A stretch of 64,000 nt of DNA from Cladobotryum mycophilum (taxonomy: Eukaryota; Ascomycota; Sordariomycetes; Hypocreales; Hypocreaceae), in NCBI GenBank assembly GCA_036429605.1, contig JAVFKD010000004.1:4030001-4094000 (forward strand). Direction: 5' to 3'. Shown piece by piece: positions 34,366 through 44,153 of the stretch. A program made the position numbers and the translations under genes. The notes beneath the pieces are model-generated. The model made no database searches, had not been told where the DNA came from, and saw only the letters and a program-made list of their open reading frames with translations. Position 1 is the stretch's first letter; every line of letters starts with the position of its first letter.

Positions 34366-34954
34366 GACCCTACCGCGTTGCTGTGGAAAGGCACCGGCCA
34401 TAGAATCTCATGGAATCTCTGGATAGTGAGTGAAGCTGCTGCTTGCCCAGGCGAGAGAAACTCTTTATTAGACAAGTTCTTTTCCCCTTCTTCCCTCCTC
34501 TTCTGAATCTCTTCTCTCTCCATCCTCTCTCTCTCAAATCAACTTCTCTTCCTCCTTTTTCTCTTGACGAACGCATAGAGCTTCTCTTTTTCTTTCTTTC
34601 TTCCCTTCAATACATCAGAGCGTCAAAAGGTACGAAGCAAAACCAAAAAAAAACATCCCACTTTCCTTTTCCATCCTTGGCTCCATTCACCCCGCCATCG
34701 CGAGGGAGGCTCTTCAGCCTTGCTTCGAAAGCAGAGAAAAAAACTTGACATTGGCATCGATTCTTTTTTTGTTTGCCAATAATAAACACTTCGGGGGTTG
34801 ATGCTCGTCGAAGGAAGTTGTCAAGATTTTTTTTTCGCTGTTCGATTGGCGTGGTCTCCCTTTACCCTATTCACGTTTCACCCAAATCCTCTGCAAAAGC
34901 AGCTTTCAACTAACACCCCGCTTGTCTAGATTTCCATAGATACCCTCCACCATC

Positions 34955-37126
34955 ATGGCTGAGACCTTCGAGTTCCAGGCTGAGATCTCTCAGCTTCTCT
35001 CCCTCATCATCAACACTGTCTACTCTAACAAGGAGATCTTCTTGCGAGAACTCGTCTCCAATGCCTCCGATGCCCTCGACAAGATCCGCTACAAGGCCCT
35101 GTCCGACCCCAGCCAGCTTGACTCTGGCAAGGACTTGCGCATCGACATCATCCCCGACAAGGAGAACAAGACCTTGACCATCCGTGATTCCGGTATTGGT
35201 ATGACCAAGGCTGTAAGTTGTCATGATACTCTTTTGCCATCTTCCCACATTGGACTAACATATCCATAGGACCTTGTCAACAACCTCGGTACCATTGCCC
35301 GCTCTGGTACCAAGCAGTTCATGGAGGCCCTCACCGCTGGTGCCGATGTTTCCATGATTGGTCAGTTCGGTGTCGGTTTCTACTCTGCCTACCTCGTTGC
35401 CGACCGCGTTAGCGTCATCTCCAAGCACAACGATGACGAGCAGTACATCTGGGAGTCCAGCGCTGGTGGCACTTTCAACATCACTGCCGACACCGAGGGC
35501 GAGCAGCTCGGCCGCGGTACCTCCATCATCCTCCACCTCAAGGAGGAGCAGGCTGACTACCTGAACGAGAGCCGAATCAAGGAGGTCATCAAGAAGCACT
35601 CCGAGTTCATCTCCTACCCCATCTACCTCCACGTCAAGAAGGAGACCGAGACTGAGGTCCCTGACGAAGACGCCGAGGAGGAGGTTGAGGAGGTCACCGA
35701 GGAGGGTGATGACAAGAAGCCCAAGGTCGAGGAGGTCGACGACGAGGAGGAGGACAAGGAGAAGAAGAAGAAGACCAAGACCGTCAAGGAGACCAAGATT
35801 GAGGAGGAGGAGCTCAACAAGCAGAAGCCCATCTGGACTCGCAACCCCCAGGACATCACCCAGGAGGAGTACGCTTCCTTCTACAAGTCTCTCTCCAATG
35901 ACTGGGAGGACCACCTCGCTGTCAAGCACTTCTCCGTCGAGGGTCAGCTCGAGTTCCGTGCCATCCTCTTCGTCCCCAAGCGCGCTCCCTTTGACCTCTT
36001 CGAGACCAAGAAGACCAAGAACAACATCAAGCTCTACGTCCGCCGTGTCTTCATCACTGATGACGCCACTGAGCTCATCCCTGAGTGGTTGGGCTTCGTC
36101 AAGGGTGTTGTCGACTCTGAGGATCTGCCCCTCAACCTGTCTCGTGAGACCCTCCAGCAGAACAAGATCATGAAGGTCATCAAGAAGAACATTGTCAAGA
36201 AGGCTCTCGAGCTCTTCCAGGAGATTGCCGAGGACAAGGAGCAGTTCGACAAGTTCTACAGCGCCTTCTCCAAGAACCTCAAGCTCGGTATCCACGAGGA
36301 CTCTCAGAACCGTGCCATCTTGGCCAAGCTTCTTCGATACAACTCCACCAAGACTGGTGATGAGTTGAGCTCTCTCAGCGACTACGTCACTCGCATGCCC
36401 GAGCACCAGAAGAACATCTACTACATCACCGGCGAGTCCATCAAGGCCGTCTCCAAGTCTCCCTTCCTTGACGCTCTCAAGGAGAAGAACTTTGAGGTCC
36501 TGTACCTTGTTGACCCCATTGATGAGTACGCCATGACTCAGCTCAAGGAGTTCGAGGAGAAGAAGCTGGTTGATATCACCAAGGACTTTGAGCTCGAGGA
36601 GACTGACGAGGAGAAGAAGGCCCGTGAGGAGGAGGAGAAGGAGTTTGAGAGCCTCGCCAAGAGCCTCAAGAACGTCCTCGGCGACAAGGTCGAGAAGGTT
36701 GTTGTCAGCCACAAGCTCGGCCCCGCCCCCTGCGCCATTCGAACTGGCCAGTTCGGTTGGTCTGCCAACATGGAGCGTATCATGAAGGCTCAGGCTCTCC
36801 GTGACACCTCCATGAGCAGCTACATGTCTTCCAAGAAGACCTTTGAGATCTCCCCCAAGTCCATCATTGTCCAGGAGCTCAAGAAGAAGGTTGAGAACGA
36901 CGGCGAGAACGACCGCACCGTCAAGTCCATTGTCCAGCTTCTCTTCGAGACCTCTCTGCTCGTCTCTGGCTTCACCATTGATGAGCCCGCCGGCTTCGCT
37001 GAGCGCATCCACAAGCTCGTTCAGCTCGGCTTGAACATTGAGGAGGACGACTCTGAGCCTACTGAGGTTACTGAGGATGCCCCCGCTGTCGAGACTGGTG
37101 ACAGCGCCATGGAGGAGGTTGACTAA
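34955..37126 (+). CDS. Hsp90 molecular chaperone
   Basis: Exons 34955-35212 and 35270-37126 flank a 57-bp intron (GTAAGT; CTAAC; ATAG) at a phase-0 site. The product is 704 aa, normal for cytosolic Hsp90. The N-terminal GHKL ATPase domain shows FLRELVSNASDALDKIRY, DSGIGMTKADLVNNLGTIA and GQFGVGFYSAYLVAD. A Glu/Lys-rich charged linker spans about 215-265. The middle domain (FDLFETKKTKNNIKLYVRR, DLPLNLSRETLQQ) is intact, and the C-terminus ends MEEVD, the TPR-cochaperone docking motif. Hsp90 folds kinases, receptors and other clients in the cytosol. Strong C-ending codon bias marks very high expression and leaves the antisense strand open for 585 codons by chance. Confidence 0.98.
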
Positions 37127-38093
37127 ATAGCCTACCTATGCATTAAGGATCGGGATACAAAAGACAAAAGTTTGTTTTACGGAGTTGAACGGCTTTAGAG
37201 CACAGGACTGGACGTCAAAGGCTATTTCATTTGTTTTTGCTTTAACCCATAATTCCCTGATATCCCCTCCAAGAGAGGCGGGGTGGGTGTATTTTAGTTA
37301 GTTCAATGAGGAATGAATAAATGGACAGGACATGAACGAATTTGTGTGTTTGAGTGATGTTGATGTTTTATTTACTTTGTGTCTTGAACATGTGTGCTGT
37401 TTGTCGCTTGACTTGCTTGGCCTGGTAACCATTTAGTGGTGGAGAGATGACGACAAGACATGCAGCAGTCAGCCGAGATCCGGGGATTTATTCACCTATT
37501 TCGGCTCTCCGAGGAGCACGGTTACCGGATGAAGCAAGATTAGTTTTGCTGCATGAATACGAGAATGAAATTTGAGAAACGGTTGCTCAGCCTCAACGAT
37601 TCGAGACTTTGCTGCATACTTGGATGGCAGTAATAGGGTACAACGTTGATCACGACCAGCTGTTTAGCTAGATGTCAAGTGTTGAGGTAAGATACGTCCA
37701 TGTTTACCTTTGAAGTCTTGTCTTTGGTGTTGATCAATGATGAAATATCTTGAACGTTCTTTTTTTCCTCTTCTTTTTTCTCTTTTTTTTCTAGCCTTTC
37801 AGGCGTTCTTGAAATTGGCCATGGTGTTTAGAATGAATCCATCAAGTTTGAAACATGAAACTTGAGAGCCCGGACCAAAGTAGTTGGAATCTCAGGGGGC
37901 TCTGAGGCGCAGCAATGCACTGACACTGACATGACCGTGTATGTCAGCGTATTATTAAACTTGGTGTTGTGGTGGGACTTGTTAGAAAAGAGTTGATAAC
38001 CTTCTTTTGTCTTTGTAGTGATCTTGGTTACTTGATGGTTAACTTTGCTATGCGCCTGTTCTCGTTGGAATCTTTGAACATTTGAGTAACACC
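37127..38093. other. intergenic
   Basis: HSP90 3' flank and GT32 promoter region. No gene or RNA was recognised. It contains a T/C-rich tract at about 37756-37795. Confidence 0.5.
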
Positions 38094-39171
38094 ATGGCGA
38101 GACTCAATAGCCAGTTGTCTGGTGTCTTCTTTATCCTGAATTTATTCTTCGCGTGTATTCTCGGCAGTCAATTGAGACTGAGTGAACAAGTCGGCTACAT
38201 TGGAGAGCAAGTTGACCTATCTGAGCAAGCCGCCCTTCAGCAACTATTCGATCCGACGAAGGAAGAGATAGAGTGTCTCTATGGGGGGCCCCGTACACGA
38301 CCTTGGCCGGTAACGAGTGATCCTATACCAAACATTGTGCACTTTGTTTTGTTGCAAGGTGCAGAGGATGGAGATGGTGCTGGAGAGTTTGACTTTCTTT
38401 CGTATCTGGCTGTACGAAGTGCTCTCGTCTCTTTGAAGCCAGAGGCTGTGTATCTTCATGTGTTGACGTCTAAGCCACGGGCGTCGGATGCTCAGGATAG
38501 TTTGTTGGATAATCCGTGGATACAGCGACTCAAGGACAATATCACGATAATCCATCATTCAAACGAGGGGATTGAAAAGCGCAGGAATCCAGCTTATGCA
38601 GCTGACATGCTCCGACTGGAGATTCTCCATGAGCAGGGAGGGATATACCTCGACCTGGACGTCATCTCCCTGCGACCATTCACCAACATCCTGAATTCGC
38701 CTCCTCCGAAAGACGTTGTCGTGGGATTCGTGGGAGGAAATCGTCTTGGCCTAGGCAGCGGAGTCGTTGCTGCGCGACGAAACAGTCCCTTGATACATCG
38801 CTGGCTTTCCACATACCCTTCTCTCACCGGTGAATCCAACTTTCACCCCGCCATGCTCCCCAAATCTCTCTCCTCGCAGTCACACCCACAAGAGCTCTGC
38901 ACCCTCCCCCCGACGCATTCTTCTGGCCGACCTGGACCCCAGAGCACATTGACTGGATGCACAAGCCCCTAGGACCCAAAGAAGCCGATTTTTGGACCAA
39001 GGAGATTGAAAAAAGGGGAGGGAGTCTGTTTGACAACCAGATTGCGTATCGCGCGTGGGGGGGATGGGTGATAGTTTTGTTAAGGGTCTGGATGAGGAGG
39101 CTGTGAGGAAGGAGGGTAGGATTACTCGGTTTGGGTTGTTGGTGGGGAAGTTTCTGGGAAATGAGGTATGA
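38094..39171 (+). CDS. glycosyltransferase family 32 protein, type II membrane
   Basis: The product is about 359 aa on one exon, starting at ATG 38094 (MARLNSQLSGVFFILNLFFA), a signal-anchor typical of Golgi glycosyltransferases. Core motifs: IPNIVHFVLLQG, AAYADMLRLEI-like text (AYAADMLRLEILHEQGGIYL) and the DXD motif in YLDLDVISLRPF, which binds the nucleotide-sugar/metal in the OCH1-like GT32 family. The frame is interrupted twice. At C6 38906-38911, TLPP continues one base over as DAFFWPTWTPEHIDWMHKPL. At G7 39057-39063, IAYRAW continues one base over as MGDSFVKGLDEEAVRKEGRI to TGA 39171. Adding one base to each run gives a continuous conserved-looking C-terminus. Unrepaired, the protein would stop at 38972. 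The sugar specificity is unknown. Confidence 0.82.
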
Positions 39172-40321
39172 TGGTCGATGAATGATTAGTATTTGTAAGA
39201 GCAGTGGTAGGTTTCTATAAATACGTGCCAAGGATCTGGCTTATTGCTGATGTTCGGGGGCGAGTGAGTGCATGGGGGTGGAGTTGTGAAGTTGTAAGAT
39301 TAAAGAAGCATGTCAGGATCAAAGTGTATGAGCGTTGTACCAACTCCAGTTATAAAAACGAGCTGTGGGATATGATAACCTTTTCAAGCCTCTATATTTC
39401 GGAAAGCTGGCTGCTTTGAGTCGGGCCTTGAGGGTGCTTGGCAGGATGTAAGTGGGTAGCATGTACGCTGTCGCTGGTGAAGAGGAAAGGGTTAGGGTTA
39501 TAATGATGCCATTGACTCCGTCAGTTTGGAGATCCACCAAGAGGGGTCACTGCACACAGCGAGTTGCTCTTTTGAAGAGATTTACTCTCCAATACAACCT
39601 TGCATCTTGATACACTATAGTCTACACCTTAGACTCGGAAACATTCTCAGAGAACTCGGCATGACATTGCTCCGCATCTCATGACCTACACAATGATGCG
39701 AGAGGGAGCCTCCAAAAAACGAACAGCGGGGTTACGGTTACACAACAGTTTGGCATTAGTGACGTCGGATTTCTAAGCAAAAACGATGTGGGGATGGAAA
39801 AAGGCCAACCCGGAACCTGAAAGGTAGTGAAAGGGCGGTAATGACATTATGCTGCAATGAAACTTTGTAGACTATGCCCTTTTTTCTTCTTCTTTTTTAG
39901 CTTGTACATAAAGGGCGTGGAGAGCAAGTATATGTAAATTTGGTTGTAGCTGAATTAACTGATTACTATAGCAAAAAGAGCTGCTTTCAAAGCAAAAGCA
40001 TAGGAAGACAAAGACCGATGAAACCGGACTTGATGTCCGCGGTGTTAGGGAACCCAGCAGATGGTCCAAGTTTGAGCGGTTAGGCTATTACCTAAACTGG
40101 GTAGATAGATGGTAGACAGACAGACCCCGCCAGAGCTCTAATCCCCGTAGCTTCTATTGCTAGCTTGGAGGTTCCTATGGTGCTCAAGCTGCCCCTCCCT
40201 TACCTGCTTATATATAACATCACCACCACCACCACCACCACCACCACCCATTACCCATTACTTCCAAACTTGCATGACTGCTAGACTCAAACAACTAGGA
40301 AAACAGCTCCTCAGACACAAA
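39172..40321. other. intergenic with (CAC)n in GST leader
   Basis: No credible gene was seen. A (CAC)n run of about 10 units is at about 40218-40248, in the probable 5' leader of the GST gene. A TATATAA box-like sequence precedes it at 40210-40216. Confidence 0.5.
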
Positions 40322-41507
40322 ATGGGTATCCCCACTGACATTACGCTCTACACGGCCGGCACGCCCAATGGCATTAAAATCTCCATCCTGCTCGAGGAGC
40401 TGGGCCTAGACTACAAGGTACAATCTATTACCCCCAAGTCCTCCCACTCAGCTTATCCAAGCTTCTTCGAACCTTCCCCGAGCATCAGTAATACTGACAT
40501 GAAGCTCCTCTAGGTCCACGCCGTCCAGATGAGCAAAAACGAGCAAAAGGAGCCCTGGTTCCTCGACATCAACCCCAATGGCCGCATCCCCGCCATCACT
40601 GACAAGTGGCACGACGGCTCCGACATTCGCGTCTTTGAGAGCGGTGCTATTCTGGAGTACCTTGTTGATCGGTACGACAAGGATCACAAGGTGTCGTATC
40701 CCAAGGATTCCAAGGAGCATTGGGAGGTGATTAGTTGGGTATGTTCTTTTTTTAGTTTCTTTTTCTTTCTTCTTTCCTTTTCTTTCTTTCTTTCCTTCTT
40801 TCTCTCTCTCTCTTTTTGCAATCACTCTCTCGGGGGTCATGTGTAGAGCGCAAAACTAACTTGGAATAGCTCATGTGGCAGATGGGCGGCCTAGGTCCCA
40901 TGCAGGGACAAGCGAACCACTTTAAGCGTGAGTTTACTTTACCCTGTCAAACTCCATTCCATGGGCTTCAAAACGGCTAATCCAATTCATGGGTTTGGTA
41001 GGATACGCTCCTGAAAAGATTCAGTATGGTATTGACCGCTACGGCAACGAGACCCGTCGTCTCTACCGCACCATGGACACTCAGCTCGCCAAGTCTACCT
41101 CGGGTTTCCTCGTCGGCGATCGTGTTACTATTGCTGATATCTCCGCCTGGGGCTGGGTTGCTGCGCACAGTACGTCTCTTTCTCTCTCCTTGCGCTCTCC
41201 CCCCTTTTTTTCTCTCTAACTCTCTTTTTTCTTTCTTTCTTTCTTTCTTCCTCACCCCGGTAAACACAAGCAAAAAGTCACTAACAAGAACAAAGCCTGG
41301 GCCGGCGTAAGCCTCGACGAATTCCCCCATCTGAACAAGTGGCTCTGGGCCCTCGTTGAGCGTCCCGGCTTCGAAAAGGGACGACACGTGCCCTCCCCGC
41401 ACACGGCGCTGGAACAGAGCAAGTTGACAGAGGCGGAGATAGAGGAAAAGGCCAAGGTGTCGGCTGCCTGGGTGCAGAGCGGGATGAAGGCGGATGCTCA
41501 GAAATAA
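40322..41507 (+). CDS. glutathione S-transferase, Ure2-like
   Basis: Five exons: 40322-40417, 40514-40738, 40870-40927, 41002-41169 and 41296-41507. The product is 252 aa. The thioredoxin-like N-domain reads ITLYTAGTPNGIKISILLEE, LDINPNGRIPAITDKW and the glutathione-contact FESGAILEYLVDRYD. The C-domain shows MGGLGPMQGQANHFKRYAPE and the hydrophobic-core FLVGDRVTIADISAWGWV, with WAGVSLDEFPHLNKW afterwards. This is the Ure2p-like/nu-type class, usually active in glutathione conjugation or peroxide reduction in the cytosol. Introns 2 and 4 are long (131 and 126 bp) and rich in T/C repeats. An upstream in-frame ATG at 40274 would add 16 basic residues; I prefer 40322 because homologues begin at the beta-strand. 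Confidence 0.92.
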
Positions 41508-42244
41508 GTTCTCCCAGACACAATCTGAGCAGAGTATAGCTAAACAAATAATACTGTTCAAGTAATTGGGGACGATGAATAAATAATACTATTATTAAAG
41601 TTACATATATCTGATTTACTTGATGGAAACTCTTGGTGTATTGTTTTCTTCCATGACTGAGGTACGAATCTTTGGAAAGCCGGTACAGCTCAGCAGCTGG
41701 ATGAAGAAAACTTGATCCCATCATCGCCTGGACCAATCCTGTTTCTCGTCCAGGCCAGTAGCAGAATCTCGGAAGTCTGTGTATTGAACCGAGCCAAAAC
41801 AGCGCAGCATCAATCATGGAAGGAAGAAGCTAGCCAGCACCCAAAACCCCTTTCTCTTCGCAGGTGGCCATTAGATAGCATCTTGGTCATTATAACTGCT
41901 TCGTCTTGCATCCATCCAACAAAAACACCAACATCTCCAGGCAAAGGTCTAACAACGGGTCTCTCCAGACAGCGCTCCACTAAGCCGATCATGTCCACAA
42001 ACGACAACAAAGTGGCAATGTCTCTCATCTTAGGTGTGTGCATATAGATAAAAGAGCTTTACATACTATACTCTCCCAGTCACCCTCGAAGCAAAAGGAA
42101 ACCTAATTCATAGAAATGTGCTTATTCCAGTACCCTTGAAAAAAATCGCTTTCTAAATACAAAGATGCAATGCCTGTACCCCTTATACGAACTCCAATAC
42201 CCAAACCAGATGCAAATAGCCCCCCGTTTTACACATCATGACTT
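41508..42244. other. convergent intergenic region
   Basis: It lies between the 3' ends of the GST and decarboxylase genes. No gene was recognised. Confidence 0.5.
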
Positions 42245-44153
42245 TTATACCAATCTTGTTCTCTTTCCATCATCATCATCTTCTTCTTCATCGTCCAATC
42301 TTCTCCTTTTTACACTTCCTTCCTCCCTTGTGTTCCGCACCTCGGCGAGCTTACTCCTCACGGCGACGTTGGCCTCCGCGCCCAGCACAGGGAAAAACTC
42401 CAGGTCCAGCCCTTCCCTGAACAACAAGCAGTGGCTCGACCCGCCAAAGTGGAACATGCCTATCTCGTCTCCCTTTCTGACCTTCTGGCCCTCCTGCACG
42501 GTGATCTCGCAGCTGCTCACCTCGTCCATGCCGATGGCGATAAAAGCCATCAGCCCGATGGCGGGGTTATCCGCCTCGATCATGATGATGCCCCTCGTCG
42601 ATACAGCGGAGAGGTAGCCCTGCGAGCTGGTGATCTGGTAGTCCGGCTCCTGCCCGGCAGAGTACCGCTGGCTAAAGTACGCCCCGTCCTGGACAAAGGC
42701 GCGGCGCACGGTGCCGGACACGGGGGCGTGCCAGCGGTGGTACGAGAGGCCCGAGAGGAAGCCCTGGTACACGGTGCCGCGGTCGAATTCGCTGGCCAGG
42801 GGGTCGTGGGCGAGCATGTCAAGGACGGAGTAGGGCTCTCCCTTGGCGAAGAACTGGTCGCGCAGGCGGGCGCCGCGCTGGAGGTTGTACATTTTGGATT
42901 CACAGGCGTTGACGATGATGTTGTCGTCTTCTGGGGAGGCGACGGGCCGGGTTCCCTCGCGGAGGGTGCGTGTGAAGAATGCTATAGTTTTTTGACAAAC
43001 CAGGTTTTAGCTAGATTCACTCAGGGGTAAACTGATGCTGGAAAGAAAAAGAAAAGAGGGGGGGCGTACCATCCCAACTCTTATACCCATAGTGAGGAGC
43101 TGTCGGGTCACAGTCAAACATTTTCTCAAAGGTAAGAGACGTGCCGTTCGGAGCATTAGCCACGCTCATGACGGATTCAATGCCCCTTTCAGAGAACCAG
43201 CCATACTCGTGGTCTTGGAGGGTATGTGTCGAAGCAGGAGACTACCATCAAGAAAAGTTAGATTCCAATCAAAACACTCATTTTTCTTCTTCTTTTTCTT
43301 CTTCTTTTTCTTCTTCTTTTTCTTCTTCTTTTTCTTCTTCTTTTTCTTTCTTTTTTCTTCTTTCTTTTCTTTTCTTTCTTCTTCTCTAGGAAAAGGCTCA
43401 AGACTTACAGACAGAAACTTTCCCCAGTCGTTCAAGATCTTTTTGATGCATTTGTTGACCTCTTTATCCAAAAAGGCAGCAATTCCACTGAGTTGTTTAC
43501 AATGTTAGTACCTGGGCATTTTTACACAAACTTTCCAAACACCGCCCTTCCACGAGTCCTCAGAAAGTCCAAATGATAGTAAAGATGATGAAGACATCAA
43601 GGTTCCCTTGCCCACGTACATACCTTCTCGTCCCCATGGGATACGACAACATGGCCAGCATGGGCGCAGCAATATATCCGGACCTGACGCCCTCCTCTGT
43701 CCACTCCGGCGCCGTCTGAATCAGGTTATTCATCGCCTGCAACATGTGCTCGTAATTGTCGAGCAGCTTCATGCCGTAGTGGTCGCGCCAGGCGGGCGTC
43801 CTGGTGGGGAGCTCCTCGAACATGGAGGTGAAGTACATGTACAGCCGCGGGTCGCCCTCGATGAGGTCCTTGAGCTCCTGGACCGAGGGGCGCAGGTCCG
43901 AGAGCTGGTCCGGATCGAAGCGCTGGGCGATGCCGGCGACGATGGCCCTGTTGGCGGTGACGTCTGATGGGGTCCATTTTCCGGGTCTGTGAGAGGGAAA
44001 GGGGGTATGAGAGTTAGCTCATTTTTTATATTTGTTTTTAGGGGGTGGTGATGGAAGAGACGGGGGAGGAGAGAGAGAGAGAGAGAGAGGGACTAACTCG
44101 TGAACAAGAAAGCCCTGAGAGGTCTCAAAACGGGAAGAATCGTTAATTCCCAT
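42245..44153 (-). CDS. phosphatidylserine decarboxylase family protein, PsiD-like architecture
   Basis: Five exons on the minus strand: 44098-44153, 43624-43986, 43409-43487, 43070-43241 and 42245-42981. The product is 468 aa. The N-terminal half is the fungal PSDC-type region (PGKWTPSDVTANRAIVAGIA, WRDHYGMKLLDNYEHMLQAM, YIAAPMLAMLSYPMGT). The C-terminal half is the decarboxylase core with YHRWHAPVSGTVRRAF (catalytic His about 305) and FGGSSHCLLF (about 401-410). Its Ser is where these enzymes self-cleave to create a pyruvoyl cofactor. There is no signal peptide or membrane anchor, unlike mitochondrial Psd1, so it is probably soluble. The same two-domain layout is shared by tryptophan decarboxylase PsiD. 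The true substrate (phosphatidylserine or an amino acid) cannot be read from sequence. It ends in an acidic-basic tail (DDEEEDDDDGKRTR). Intron 3 contains a long GAA-rich microsatellite. Confidence 0.88.
43281..43382. repeat. (TTCTTCTTTTTC)n microsatellite in intron
   Basis: About five near-identical 12-mers of TTC/T runs followed by degenerate T/C text lie wholly inside intron 3 of the decarboxylase gene. In the transcript it reads as a purine-rich GAA tract. Confidence 0.9.

Larger units (their letters stand above)
33023..34954. other. long intergenic region upstream of HSP90
   Basis: About 1.9 kb with no credible gene. It contains a (GA)n run (33843-33872), CCCCT-rich sequence (34170-34197), a CCAAT box and C/T-rich leader sequence from about 34480 to the HSP90 ATG. 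This is typical of a strongly transcribed fungal gene. Confidence 0.6.

Noticed and set aside
35255..37012. 585-codon open frame antisense to HSP90
   Set aside because: It is the mirror of a strongly biased coding strand (C-ending codons leave few antisense stops). Its Leu/Val/Asp-rich text is the complement of the Hsp90 charged regions.
42431..43030. Plus-strand 199-codon frame opposite the decarboxylase
   Set aside because: It overlaps conserved decarboxylase exons in antisense and has no features of its own.
43281..43382. Possible CRISPR-like array
   Set aside because: It is a pyrimidine microsatellite without spacers, in a eukaryotic intron.
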